In this document: piece by piece, positions 22,869 to 31,612 of the stretch
Layout: each line of letters starts with the position of its first letter
Position numbering within the stretch: position 1 is the stretch's first letter
From: Paenalcaligenes sp035301625
GTDB taxonomy: Bacteria > Pseudomonadota > Gammaproteobacteria > Burkholderiales > Burkholderiaceae_B
DNA: 32,276 nt
Assembly (NCBI GenBank): GCA_035301625.1
Contig: DATGTW010000054.1
Coordinates: 1 to 32,276, forward strand
Direction of reading: 5' to 3'
The notes under the pieces: model-generated
Database searches by the model: none
What the model was told of the DNA's origin: nothing
The model's input: only the letters and a program-made list of their open reading frames with translations
Position numbers and translations under genes: made by a program

Positions 22869-22888
22869 ACGGGGCCTTGCGGCCCCGT
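22869..22888. terminator. Convergent trhO/fabI terminator
   Basis: ACGGGGCC (22869-22876) and GGCCCCGT (22881-22888) form a perfect 8-bp GC stem. On the minus strand the loop is GCAA (a GNRA tetraloop) and TTTTAG follows, so it mainly ends fabI, whose stop is 4 nt away. On plus, GGCTTTATT follows, so it may also end trhO. Confidence 0.8.
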
Positions 22889-22892
22889 GGCT

Positions 22893-23687
22893 TTATTCTT
22901 CGGGTGGATACATCCCAGGGGTGACACTGAAAAAACCAGCATCCACGTGGGTAATCTCGCCAGTGATGCCCGCAGCTAAGTCCGAAAGTAAAAAAGCTGC
23001 TGTATTGCCGACATCTTCGATGGTAACGTTGCGACGCAAGGGAGAATTGGCAGCAACAAAATTGAGGATTTTGTTAAAGTCCTGGATGCCACTGGCTGCC
23101 AAAGTACGCACGGGACCGGCAGAGAGGCCATTGGCGCGGATACCACGGGGGCCCAGCGAAGCTGCCAGGTAGCGTACTGAGGCCTCTAGCGAGGCCTTTG
23201 CCAACCCCATGGTGTTGTAGTGTGGGACGGCTTTTTCGGCCCCTAAATAAGTCAAGGTCAGCACCGAGCTAGGACGCCCTTCTAGTAAGGGTAAAGCAGC
23301 TTTCACCAACGCCGGAAAACTATAGGCAGATACCTCGTGCGCAACGGTAAATGCCTCACGCGACAAGCCCTCGAGAAAGTCGCCAGCAATGGATTCGCGG
23401 GGTGCAAAGCCAATCGAATGGACCAGACCATCCAGGCCATCCCAATGAGCTTGAATACGCCCACTGAGCTCATCAACTTGGGTGTCATCAGTGACATCCA
23501 GTGGAAGTAAAAATTGAGCATCCAGATCTTCGGCTAGTTTTTCGATACGAGATTTAAAACGTTCACCCATATAGGTGAGCGCTATTTCCGCACCTTGTTC
23601 TCTACAGGCTTGAGCAATACCGTAGGCAATAGAGCGATTGGAGATGACTCCAGTAATAAGGATCCGTTTTCCGCTTAAAAAAGCCAT
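22893..23687 (-). CDS. fabI: Enoyl-[acyl-carrier-protein] reductase FabI (NADH)
   Basis: A 264-residue short-chain-dehydrogenase enzyme that carries out the last reduction in each cycle of type II fatty-acid synthesis. FabI hallmarks are LSGKRILITGVISNRSIAYG (4-23), ALTYMGERFK, PLDVTDD, HSIGFAPRE with Gly93, and LTYLGAEKAVPHYNTMGLAK with the catalytic pair Tyr157/Lys164 and the flanking Tyr147. GIRANGLSAGPVRTLAASGI forms the substrate loop. The residues around Gly93 match the triclosan-sensitive form; no resistance change is visible there. AAGGA precedes the ATG on the minus strand. It lies 28 nt after the mltD stop region on the opposite map side and could be separately transcribed. Confidence 0.97.
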   Translation of the reverse strand: MAFLSGKRILITGVISNRSIAYGIAQACREQGAEIALTYMGERFKSRIEKLAEDLDAQFLLPLDVTDDTQVDELSGRIQAHWDGLDGLVHSIGFAPRESIAGDFLEGLSREAFTVAHEVSAYSFPALVKAALPLLEGRPSSVLTLTYLGAEKAVPHYNTMGLAKASLEASVRYLAASLGPRGIRANGLSAGPVRTLAASGIQDFNKILNFVAANSPLRRNVTIEDVGNTAAFLLSDLAAGITGEITHVDAGFFSVTPGMYPPEE

Positions 23688-23715
23688 GGTGCATTTTCCT
23701 TGATAATTTGAATGT

Positions 23716-25188
23716 TTATAACGATTGATTGGGTATGATTATGCGCTTGCCAAGCGGAATATTATGGCCGCGCAAATTATTTGTTTCTTGGAGTTCTTGC
23801 ACCGAGGTATTAAACCGACGCGCAAGGCTATAAAGCGTATCGCCACGTTGGATCGTGTAGTGGCGTGTTTCGGGCTGCTTTTTTCTGGAGGTCCGACGCT
23901 CGATATCATGACCGCTGTTGCTATGTTGCACCTCGCGGGCAACCATGCGTTGCGCGGTCTTCTGTGGGGTACTGTTCGTGCGGACCCCGACCCGTTTTGT
24001 TGAGGCTGCTTCGAATGAGGGCAGCTCTTCGAGTGAGGCAACTTGTACACCGAGTGGTTCAGAATCGAGTGTATCAGTGTCTTTTGTTTCTGAAGCGGCA
24101 ACCAGTAGGACTTGTTGATCGGTGATTTGCTGGCTATTTTTAGCTAAATGGTTGATATCTCGTAACTCAGTCAGGCTCATGTCGAACCGTTCGGCGATTT
24201 CTGACAAGCGTTCGCCGGGGCGGGGCTCGTAAACCTCCCAGCGGCTCAGGCGCCCTTCGTAGGTTTCCAGGTTTTCTGCAAAAAGACGAGCGTTTTCCTT
24301 GGGCAATAAAATAACAGGCCGATCTTGAGGAATGAGATCACGTGTGTAAGCAGGGTTTAAAAACATGAACTCTTCAAGGGGCATGTCTGCCAACATGGCT
24401 GCGACCTCGACATCCATGTGGCTTGGACCCCGCACGGTAGTGAAGTAAGGCTCGTTATTGACCTTGGGTAGCTGGATGTTATAGGCCACAGGGTTGTGAA
24501 TGATGTTTTTGATGGCTTGTAGCTTGGGCACATAGTTGCGTGTTTCCTCAGGCATTTTCAAAGCTAAATAATCCGTGCCTTTGTCGGCTTTTTCATTTTT
24601 TTCAATCGCCCGTCGTACTGCCCCTTCGCCCCAGTTATACGAGGCTAACGCCAAATACCAATCCCCTTGAAAATCAAATAAATAAGACAAATAATCCAGT
24701 GCCGCATGGGTAGAGGCGACTGGATCGCGGCGTTCGTCTAGCCATTTATCCTGGCGCAAATTATAGTGTTCGCCTGTACTGGGGATAAATTGCCATAACC
24801 CCGAGGCATGTGCCCGAGAATAGGCGGTGGGGTTAAAAGCGCTTTCCACAAATGGCAATAATGCCAATTCAGTGGGCATGCCACGTCGCTCGAGTTCATC
24901 GACAATAAAATAAAGGTACTTGCTGGCCCGCTCGCTCATGGTCAACACCGAGGTAGCGTTTTGTGCGTAATACCGTGTCCATTGATCCACCAATGGTGTA
25001 TTAAGATTAGGGATGGCAAAGCCCCGTCGAATACGGACCCAGACATCATCAGGGTCTTGAGTCAGGTCAATAGTATGCGGGGTATCTATGGCGGTGACAA
25101 AATCATCCTTGTCAGCAGCCGGCTGTACAGCACAGGCCGAAATTAGGACCATGAGTACGAGCAGCGAAAAACGGGCGATGAGTGGCAT
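23716..25188 (-). CDS. mltD: Membrane-bound lytic murein transglycosylase D with two LysM domains
   Basis: A 490-residue outer-membrane lipoprotein that cuts the glycan strands of peptidoglycan to give 1,6-anhydro ends. The lipoprotein signal ends in ISAC with Cys19 as the lipidation site. The SLT catalytic domain holds LALLPFVESAFNPTAYS with Glu115 as the general acid, GLWQFIPSTG, WYLALASYNWGEGAVRRAI and ETRNYVPKLQAIKNI. Two LysM peptidoglycan-binding repeats follow, at about 320-370 (EPRPGERLSEIAERFDMSL) and the C-terminus (YTIQRGDTLYSLARRFNTS), with a basic/Ser-rich linker between. The start lies 5 nt after the gloB stop and has no visible ribosome-binding site, so it probably depends on coupled translation from gloB. 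Confidence 0.96.
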   Translation of the reverse strand: MPLIARFSLLVLMVLISACAVQPAADKDDFVTAIDTPHTIDLTQDPDDVWVRIRRGFAIPNLNTPLVDQWTRYYAQNATSVLTMSERASKYLYFIVDELERRGMPTELALLPFVESAFNPTAYSRAHASGLWQFIPSTGEHYNLRQDKWLDERRDPVASTHAALDYLSYLFDFQGDWYLALASYNWGEGAVRRAIEKNEKADKGTDYLALKMPEETRNYVPKLQAIKNIIHNPVAYNIQLPKVNNEPYFTTVRGPSHMDVEVAAMLADMPLEEFMFLNPAYTRDLIPQDRPVILLPKENARLFAENLETYEGRLSRWEVYEPRPGERLSEIAERFDMSLTELRDINHLAKNSQQITDQQVLLVAASETKDTDTLDSEPLGVQVASLEELPSFEAASTKRVGVRTNSTPQKTAQRMVAREVQHSNSGHDIERRTSRKKQPETRHYTIQRGDTLYSLARRFNTSVQELQETNNLRGHNIPLGKRIIIPNQSL

Positions 25189-25193
25189 GGCGG

Positions 25194-26018
25194 TCAGTGG
25201 TTATTTTTCCATTCTCTGAGAGCTGCAAACACATCGCTATCTTGGGTCAGCTCGGCTGCTGCATATTGGCTGGCTGCTGTGATGATGCTTGGCTCGCGGG
25301 TGCGTAAAAAGGGGTTGGCATCGAGTTCCAATCCTAAACGTGAGGGCAAGGTGGGCTGTTCTTTTGCCCGCAGGGCCTCTACCTGCTGGTGATAAAGCTG
25401 TAAATGACTGTTGTCAGGTTCTACATCTAAGGCCCATTTGATGTTGCTCAGTGTGTATTCATGTGCACAGCAAACCAGGGTGTCAGCAGGCAATGCGGCG
25501 ATTTTATCCAATGAGGCCAGCATTTGCTTAGCCGTGCCTTCGAAGAGGCGGCCACAGCCAATGGAAAACAGAGTGTCCCCGCAAAATAAAAAGGGTTGGT
25601 CGCCCTTGGGCCCGGTACTGAAATAGGCAATATGCCCTGCAGTATGCCCGGGCACATCAAGTACCTGGAATTGTAATTGTAGGACAGGAAATTCTATTTC
25701 ATCATTGTCCTGAAGGGTATGATCACAATGCGGTATATTTTCTCGGGCTGGCCCATACACGGTGGCATTGGGGTAGACTTGTTTGATGGCCTGTATCCCC
25801 CCGACATGATCGGCGTGATGGTGCGTGATCAGGATGGCATGTAGGTCCAGGGCGTGTTTTTGTAGATAATGCAGTACCGGATCAGCCTGGCCCGGGTCTA
25901 CAATAAGGGCATGGGTGTCGTCGTGCACAATCCAGATATAGTTGTCCTTGAAAGCGCACACCGCACGTAGTTGTAATCCTTTTAAGGCCGATTGTTCTAA
26001 TACGTTAATCATAGTCAT
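25194..26018 (-). CDS. gloB: Hydroxyacylglutathione hydrolase (glyoxalase II)
   Basis: A 274-residue metallo-beta-lactamase-fold enzyme that hydrolyses S-lactoylglutathione to lactate and glutathione, the second step of methylglyoxal detoxification. The metal motif THHHADH is at 65-71 (His66, His68, Asp70, His71), then VPGHTAGHIAYF, FCGDTLFSIGCGRLFEGTA and CCAHEYTLSN for the remaining ligands. The C-terminal glutathione-binding region has NPFLRTREPSI. The start is uncertain: ATG 26018 (MTMINV) is used, ATG 26012 is as good, and an ATG at 26081 would add an unlikely Cys-rich leader; none has a ribosome-binding site. Its start is only 9 nt from that of the divergent methyltransferase, so their promoters must lie inside each other's coding sequence. 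Confidence 0.94.
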   Translation of the reverse strand: MTMINVLEQSALKGLQLRAVCAFKDNYIWIVHDDTHALIVDPGQADPVLHYLQKHALDLHAILITHHHADHVGGIQAIKQVYPNATVYGPARENIPHCDHTLQDNDEIEFPVLQLQFQVLDVPGHTAGHIAYFSTGPKGDQPFLFCGDTLFSIGCGRLFEGTAKQMLASLDKIAALPADTLVCCAHEYTLSNIKWALDVEPDNSHLQLYHQQVEALRAKEQPTLPSRLGLELDANPFLRTREPSIITAASQYAAAELTQDSDVFAALREWKNNH

Positions 26019-26027
26019 GGAGGTTTT

Positions 26028-26792
26028 GTGACAGAGTTGTGCAGCCTCACGGCATGGCTCGAAACAGCTATCGGGCGCCATGTGCGTGCTCTAGAGCAGC
26101 GCCAAATCAAACGCTTGGTATCAAATGTTTTTGGGTACCATGCGGTGCAGGTCAGTTTGCCTGATTGGGATTTGTTGCGCACCAGTCGCATCATGCATAA
26201 ATGGTATACCCAACAGCAAGTAAATCCAAGTAGGCATAGTGCTGATCTACTCGTTACACAGCCCGAAGCCTTGCCTTTTGAGACTCAAAGTATTGATCTT
26301 ATCCTACTTCCCCATGTATTAGAAAATGCTTACGATCCACACCAGGTCCTCAGAGAGGTCGAAAGGGTGTTGGTTCCAGAGGGTCGGGTGATCATTACAG
26401 GTTTTAATCCGCTTAGTTTGTGGGGGCTACGCGAGCGCATGGTCGGGATTGCGCCGCGTTTGCCGGCACCGGCCGCTCATTGGGTATCACCCTATCGTGT
26501 CAGTGATTGGCTAGAATTATTGTCTTTTGATATGGAAGAGTCCTTTTTGGGCGGTTATATCCCTTATTGCGAAGAGCCGCATTGGATTCGGCGCTGGCAG
26601 TTTATGGAATATATGGGTCGTCGTTGGTGGCCTATAGGCGGTGCTGTTTATGTAATACGCGCAGTTAAGCGGGTTAGCGGCATGCGCATGGTCGGTTTAG
26701 AGTGGAGTCACACGAAACAACGTCAGCGTGGACGTTCAGTAGCAACCAATAAATCACACAGAAGTTATTTAGGTGATACAAGCAATGAGTAA
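26028..26792 (+). CDS. SAM-dependent methyltransferase-like protein (Methyltransf_11)
   Basis: A 254-residue class I methyltransferase-fold protein of the type found between gloB and rnhA in many betaproteobacteria. The recognisable part is EALPFETQSIDLILLPHVLENAYDPHQVLREVERVLVPEGRVIITGFNPLSLWGLRE, corresponding to motifs II to IV. The usual glycine-rich SAM loop (motif I) is not seen; the region holds QVNPSRHSADLLVTQPEAL instead. That may be normal for this group, but it leaves SAM binding open. The start is GTG 26028 with GGAGG (26019-26023) 4 nt before it. The basic C-terminus overlaps the rnhA start by 8 nt, so the two are co-translated. The substrate is unknown. Confidence 0.85.
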   Translation: MTELCSLTAWLETAIGRHVRALEQRQIKRLVSNVFGYHAVQVSLPDWDLLRTSRIMHKWYTQQQVNPSRHSADLLVTQPEALPFETQSIDLILLPHVLENAYDPHQVLREVERVLVPEGRVIITGFNPLSLWGLRERMVGIAPRLPAPAAHWVSPYRVSDWLELLSFDMEESFLGGYIPYCEEPHWIRRWQFMEYMGRRWWPIGGAVYVIRAVKRVSGMRMVGLEWSHTKQRQRGRSVATNKSHRSYLGDTSNE

Positions 26793-27231
26793 ACAAGTCG
26801 TAGAAATCTGGACCGATGGCGCATGTAAAGGTAATCCCGGTGCCGGGGGCTGGGGTGCTTTATTAAAATATGGCGCGCATGAAAAAGAAATTTACGGTGG
26901 AGAGGACGACACTACCAACAACAGGATGGAATTACGGGCCGTTATCGAGGCGCTGACACTGCTTAAAAGGTCATGTACAGTGACCGTGCACACAGACTCG
27001 CAGTATGTTCAAAAGGGGATGACCGAATGGCTCGAGGGATGGAAACAGCGTGGTTGGCGCACAGCCAGCAAACAAGCTGTAAAAAACGCTGATTTGTGGC
27101 AAAAATTAGATATACTTTCTACCCAGCATGAGCTGACATGGAAATGGGTGCGTGGTCATGCTGGAGATCCGGGTAATGAGCGCGCAGATGCGCTAGCAAA
27201 TATGGGGGTTGAGTCCATCGCTCAGACATGA
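26785..27231 (+). CDS. rnhA: Ribonuclease HI
   Basis: A 148-residue enzyme that degrades the RNA strand of RNA-DNA hybrids (R-loops, Okazaki primers). All catalytic residues are present: Asp11 in TDGACKGNPG, Glu49 in NRMEL, Asp71 in HTDSQYV, His125 in GHAG and Asp135 in NERADALA. The basic handle (EGWKQRGWRTASKQAVKNADLW) is intact. Length is close to E. coli RNase HI (155). ATG 26785 is chosen because it matches the family start and has AGGTG 9 nt upstream; a GTG 12 nt earlier is less likely. It overlaps the methyltransferase by 8 nt and its stop overlaps the next start as ATGA (27228-27231). Confidence 0.97.
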   Translation: MSKQVVEIWTDGACKGNPGAGGWGALLKYGAHEKEIYGGEDDTTNNRMELRAVIEALTLLKRSCTVTVHTDSQYVQKGMTEWLEGWKQRGWRTASKQAVKNADLWQKLDILSTQHELTWKWVRGHAGDPGNERADALANMGVESIAQT

Positions 27232-28448
27232 GAATGAAAAAGAAACACATTATTTGGTTGCTGCTGATTGTGGGCGTGGCCGGGGCGGCATTTTATGCCT
27301 ACAGTGTTCGCCATGATGCTGAACAAGCACAGCAGAGCACAGATAAACACGCGGCAACAGTATCCAACACGACCAAAGAGACAGATACCGCTACTGATAA
27401 AGGGCCAGCTGATATGGATGCAGTGGCTGAGGACACGGCCGCCGAAGAGGCCATATCTGTAAAGGAAACGGAAAGAGCCACTGATGAGAATGATGCCGGT
27501 CCGCGTGTGGATGTGGTGGCGGCCCTGGCTCAGGAATTAGGGGTTGAGGTGCAGGCGGTGGGTTCTTTATGGGCGCGTGACGCAGTGATGTTGCGCGCCG
27601 AGATCACGGGCAAGGTTGCCGAGATTGATTTTAAAGAGGGCTCTGCAGTTGAGCGGGGTCAATTGCTCTTGAAAATAGATGATAGCCTATTGCGTGCCGA
27701 GTTTGACCAAGCGCAGGCCAATCTACAACTAAAACAAAGCCAGTACGCGCGTGCACGCCAGCTCAGCCAAGAAGGTTTTATTAGTGCTCAGGCGCGTGAT
27801 GAGGTCGCCAGCGAGCTAGCGGTATCGCAGGCTCAGGCTAATTTGGCCCAGACGCAACTGGAAAAAACCAGCATTCGCGCACCCTTTGATGGGGTCTTGG
27901 GTTTCAGGTCTGTATCGATTGGGGACTATGTCGCACCTGGTACTGATTTAGTGCGTATCGAAGCCATCGATCCGCTTTTTGTCGAGTTTCAAATCCCCGA
28001 GCATTATTTGCCCATGGTTAGCGAGGGTACCCCTGTTACTTTGCGGTTTGATGCTTTGTCAGGTGAGTTCTTTCCAGGGCAGATCGATGTGATTGCGCCT
28101 GCTTTAGATGCCCAAGGACGCGCGGTGCGTCTGCGAGCACGCATTCCTAATCCCGATATGAGTTTACGTCCGGGGATGTTTGCGCGGGTGCAAGTCCATC
28201 TTGAGCAGCACGAGGCAGTCATGATTCCCGAGTCAGCCATTGCCCCGTCAGCCGGTGAGCAATACATTTTTGTGCTACAACCCGATCAAACTGTGCGTAA
28301 ACGCAGTGTGAAAATAGGGATTCGTCGCGGTGGGTGGGTTGAGGTTTCAGGTATTGAACCGGGCCAAGAGGTCTTAATCACTGGGCTCCAAAAGGTGCGC
28401 AACGGCGTAAGGGTGCAAGCAGAAAGTCGCACTGTGACCTTTGAGTAA
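27228..28448 (+). CDS. RND efflux membrane-fusion protein (periplasmic adaptor)
   Basis: A 406-residue adaptor for the RND pump encoded next. An N-terminal membrane anchor (KKKHIIWLLLIVGVAGAAFYAYSV) is followed by an unusual low-complexity acidic Thr/Asp/Ala stretch (about 30-92). The standard core comes after it: VQAVGSLWARDAVMLRAEI and GKVAEIDFKEGSAVERGQLLLKIDD (lipoyl half), a short coiled-coil hairpin (about 160-210), IRAPFDGVLGFRSVSIGDYV (second half), and SLRPGMFARVQV with VMIPESAIAP for the beta-barrel. The ATG overlaps the rnhA stop (ATGA), so translation is likely coupled to RNase HI; an ATG two codons later is an alternative. It precedes the RND transporter by 12 nt. No TolC-type channel is present in the window. 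Confidence 0.93.
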   Translation: MRMKKKHIIWLLLIVGVAGAAFYAYSVRHDAEQAQQSTDKHAATVSNTTKETDTATDKGPADMDAVAEDTAAEEAISVKETERATDENDAGPRVDVVAALAQELGVEVQAVGSLWARDAVMLRAEITGKVAEIDFKEGSAVERGQLLLKIDDSLLRAEFDQAQANLQLKQSQYARARQLSQEGFISAQARDEVASELAVSQAQANLAQTQLEKTSIRAPFDGVLGFRSVSIGDYVAPGTDLVRIEAIDPLFVEFQIPEHYLPMVSEGTPVTLRFDALSGEFFPGQIDVIAPALDAQGRAVRLRARIPNPDMSLRPGMFARVQVHLEQHEAVMIPESAIAPSAGEQYIFVLQPDQTVRKRSVKIGIRRGGWVEVSGIEPGQEVLITGLQKVRNGVRVQAESRTVTFE

Positions 28449-28460
28449 AAGCGCTATTTT

Positions 28461-31400
28461 ATGCATATTTCAGAGTTTTGTATCCGGCGACCCGTATTTG
28501 CCACTGTACTTTCCCTGCTCATCGTACTGATAGGGCTGGTCTCTTATGATCGGCTCAGTGTGCGTGAATATCCGGCTATTGACGAGCCCGTAGTATCGGT
28601 GATCACCAATTACAAGGGAGCCTCTCCTGACGTCATCGAGAGTCAGGTCACCAAACCGCTTGAAGACCAGCTTTCGGGTATCGAGGGGGTCGATGTCATG
28701 ACTTCTCGAAGCCGTTCCGAGCGCAGCATTATCAATATTAAATTTGATCTCAGTCGCAGCCCTGATGCTGCGGCAGCCGATGTACGGGACAAGGTCTCCA
28801 GAGCTCGGCGTTTTTTACCCGACGAGGTCGAAGAGCCCATCATTAATAAGGTCGAAGCCGATTCTACCCCCATTGTGTATGTGGGGGTCAATATGGGCGA
28901 TCTTAGTCCCATTGAAGCTTCAGATTATATTAATCGTTATTTGAAAACCCGATTTTCAGTTCTGCCCGGGGCCGCAGAAATACGGGTTTTCGGCGAGCGT
29001 TTGCAGGCCATGCGCATAGATTTGGATCGGACACGCATGGCAGCTTTTGGATTGACTGTCCAAGATATTGAAAACGCTTTACGCGCGCAAAACGTCTTGA
29101 TCCCGGCGGGTCGTATCGAGTCCGTAGACCGTGAGTTTTCGGTGGTGTCCTCAACAGATTTACAGACCTCCAAAGAGTTTGCAGATATTGTGGTTAGTCA
29201 TGTGAACGGCTATCCCGTGCGTTTGGGTGACATGACCAATATCTATCTGGGGCCAGAGGACGAACGTGTAATGGCCCGCTTTAATGGCGCGCCTAGCCTA
29301 ACCATCGGAGTGACTAAACAATCGACCGCTAATCCGCTGACTTTGTCTGCAGCCGTGCGTGCAGAAGTCGAAGAAGTAAATAAAAACTTGCCAGGAAATA
29401 TGCAATTGCATATTTCCTATGACAGCTCCGTTTTTATCCAAGAGTCTATCCGTTCCGTATTTAATACTATCCTTGAGGCGACTTTATTAGTCACTCTGGT
29501 GATCTTGTTTTTTCTGCGTAATATCCGTGCCAGCCTGATCCCTTTAGTCACTATCCCGGTGTCACTTGTTGGGGCTATGGGCTTGATGTATGCCTTTGGT
29601 TTTTCCATCAACACCCTGACCCTATTGGCGATGGTGCTAGCAATCGGTTTAGTGGTAGATGATGCCATTGTGGTGTTGGAGAATATATTCCGCCATATCG
29701 AGCAGGGTGTGCCACGTTTTCGGGCGGCCATTATTGGAATTCGGGAAATCACCGGCGCGGTGATTGCGATGACCTTGACTCTGGTGACGGTGTTTGCGCC
29801 TTTAGCTTTTGCGACTGGACGCACAGGACGCCTGTTTATTGAGTTTGCCCTGACCTTAGCCGGGGCGGTGATGGTCTCTGGTTTTGTTGCCTTGACCTTA
29901 ACGCCCATGATGTGCTCGACTATGTTGCGGCCTATCAAAAATCCCGGGCGCTTGTATCTGTTTATCGAGCGTGGCTTGCAGGGGCTGACAAAAGGCTATA
30001 GACGTTGGCTGGTACGCGCCCTGCGGCTACGCTTACTGGTGATATTGGCGGGTCTGCTAGTAGCTTCGGGCAGTGCCTATTTATTTACACTGATTCCCGA
30101 TGAGCTCGCACCTACCGAAGACCGAGGGGTGATCTTTGGCATTGTGAGCGCGCCCGAGGGCTCGACTCTGGACTACACCTTGAATAGTGTTGAGCAGATT
30201 GAGGCTTTGTACGAGTCCATGCCAGAAAAAGAAACCTATCAGGCGGTCATTGGGTTCCCCACAGTCACTGACTCATTTGCCATTTTGCGTCTCAAGCACT
30301 GGGATGAGCGCGATCGCTCGCAACAAAGTATCGCCCGTGAATTGCAGCCGCTATTCGAGGCACTGCCAGGGGTGCGTGCATTCCCCACCAATCCCCCTTC
30401 TTTTGGTCAACGTGCGACTTCCAAGCCAGTGCAATTTGTCATCATGAGTCAGGCACCGTATAGTGAGCTCGCCGAAATGGTTGAAAGCTTTACTGACCGA
30501 CTCAGAGACTATGATGGGCTGCAAAACGTAGATACTGACTTACGCTTGAATACCCCCGAGCTGCGTGTCGAGATTGATAGAGATAAACTGGCGGATGCGG
30601 GCATTGCCGTGGATGTTGTCGGGCGCACGCTCGAAAGCTTGCTGGGGGGGCGCCAGGTCACACGCTTTGAAAGCGACGGCGAGCAATATGACGTCATCGT
30701 ACAAGTCGATAAACAATCGCGTGCTACCCCCGCTGATATCAGTGATATTTTTGTACGCAACCGGGCAGATTCTATGGTGCCGTTGGGCAGCTTTATTTCT
30801 GTCGAGGAAACAGTGGCCCCGCAGTCACTAAACCATTTTAATCGTTTGCGTGCGGTTATTGTTGAGGCCTCGGTTGCACCGGGTTATGCATTGGGCGAGG
30901 TTTTGAATCATATGCAGGGGGTGGCTGACGAGACCTTGCCATCCGCAGTGCAGACGGATTTGGATGGACAGTCACGTGAATTTCGTGATTCATCGGGCAG
31001 CATGTATTTTGTGTTTGCGATGGCTTTGGTCTTTATCTATCTGGTCATGGCTGCTCAATTCGAAAGCTGGCGCAATCCCTTTATCATTATGCTATCTGTG
31101 CCATTATCCATGACGGGCGCTTTATTTGCGCTTTGGGTTAGCGGAGGCACCCTGTCTATTTATAGTCAGATTGGGTTAATTACTTTGGTGGGATTAATTA
31201 CCAAACACGGCATCCTGATTGTCGAATTTGCAACCCAATTGCGCACCCAAGGGTTCAATGCCTATACGGCAGTGGTGCGCGCGTGTGAAATGCGCTTGCG
31301 TCCCATTTTAATGACCACGGGGGCGATGGTTTTAGGTGTTTTACCATTAGTTTATGCGACGGGTGCTGGTGCGGAAAGTCGACAGCAGATTGGTTGGGTC

Positions 31401-31508
31401 TTGGTCGGTGGCTTGTTGTTTGGTACGGTATTGACATTGTTCGTGGTGCCCGCAGCCTATACCTATATTGCCCGTGCCCCGGTCGTGCGTGAGCAGGCAG
31501 ATGAGTAG
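28461..31508 (+). CDS. RND (HAE1) multidrug efflux transporter
   Basis: A 1015-residue inner-membrane proton-driven pump of the hydrophobe/amphiphile efflux family. It has the RND layout: first helix FCIRRPVFATVLSLLIVLIGL, a periplasmic porter domain (IINIKFDLSRSPDAAAADVRDKVSRAR), helices 2-6, a second half beginning near residue 520 and a second porter domain, and helices 8-12. The proton-relay residues are present: Asp400 and Asp401 in GLVVDDAIVVLEN and Lys915 in GLITKHGILIVEF. Length and motifs fit single-component-type RND pumps that work with one adaptor and an outer-membrane channel encoded elsewhere. It starts 12 nt after the adaptor stop with no strong ribosome-binding site, and its unit ends at the terminator before dnaQ. 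Substrates unknown. Confidence 0.95.
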   Translation: MHISEFCIRRPVFATVLSLLIVLIGLVSYDRLSVREYPAIDEPVVSVITNYKGASPDVIESQVTKPLEDQLSGIEGVDVMTSRSRSERSIINIKFDLSRSPDAAAADVRDKVSRARRFLPDEVEEPIINKVEADSTPIVYVGVNMGDLSPIEASDYINRYLKTRFSVLPGAAEIRVFGERLQAMRIDLDRTRMAAFGLTVQDIENALRAQNVLIPAGRIESVDREFSVVSSTDLQTSKEFADIVVSHVNGYPVRLGDMTNIYLGPEDERVMARFNGAPSLTIGVTKQSTANPLTLSAAVRAEVEEVNKNLPGNMQLHISYDSSVFIQESIRSVFNTILEATLLVTLVILFFLRNIRASLIPLVTIPVSLVGAMGLMYAFGFSINTLTLLAMVLAIGLVVDDAIVVLENIFRHIEQGVPRFRAAIIGIREITGAVIAMTLTLVTVFAPLAFATGRTGRLFIEFALTLAGAVMVSGFVALTLTPMMCSTMLRPIKNPGRLYLFIERGLQGLTKGYRRWLVRALRLRLLVILAGLLVASGSAYLFTLIPDELAPTEDRGVIFGIVSAPEGSTLDYTLNSVEQIEALYESMPEKETYQAVIGFPTVTDSFAILRLKHWDERDRSQQSIARELQPLFEALPGVRAFPTNPPSFGQRATSKPVQFVIMSQAPYSELAEMVESFTDRLRDYDGLQNVDTDLRLNTPELRVEIDRDKLADAGIAVDVVGRTLESLLGGRQVTRFESDGEQYDVIVQVDKQSRATPADISDIFVRNRADSMVPLGSFISVEETVAPQSLNHFNRLRAVIVEASVAPGYALGEVLNHMQGVADETLPSAVQTDLDGQSREFRDSSGSMYFVFAMALVFIYLVMAAQFESWRNPFIIMLSVPLSMTGALFALWVSGGTLSIYSQIGLITLVGLITKHGILIVEFATQLRTQGFNAYTAVVRACEMRLRPILMTTGAMVLGVLPLVYATGAGAESRQQIGWVLVGGLLFGTVLTLFVVPAAYTYIARAPVVREQADE

Positions 31509-31558
31509 TCGACACGATTCTCAGAGGCTCGGATGCGGATACTAACTGCTGTGCACGG

Positions 31559-31590
31559 ATAGTTGGCTAGCTCAGCCAGTCTATTTTTTT
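31559..31590 (+). terminator. Terminator between the RND transporter gene and dnaQ
   Basis: ATAGTTGGCT (31559-31568) pairs with AGCCAGTCTAT (31574-31584), leaving one bulged T and one G-T pair, loop AGCTC. A run of seven Ts follows at 31584-31590, overlapping the stem base. It separates the pump from dnaQ, which must therefore have its own promoter in the same 104-nt gap or rely on read-through. Confidence 0.75.
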
Positions 31591-31612
31591 AAAGTTTATT
31601 ACGGAGGCATCT

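Noticed and set aside
29417..29938. 173-codon minus-strand open frame inside the RND transporter gene
   Set aside because: The plus-strand frame has the full RND motif set; the antisense product matches nothing I recognise and is compositionally odd.
31509..31612. Mobile-element border between the RND gene and dnaQ
   Set aside because: No inverted or direct repeats flank the adaptor/RND pair, and no transposase or integrase is present; the pump's insertion is inferred only from gene order.
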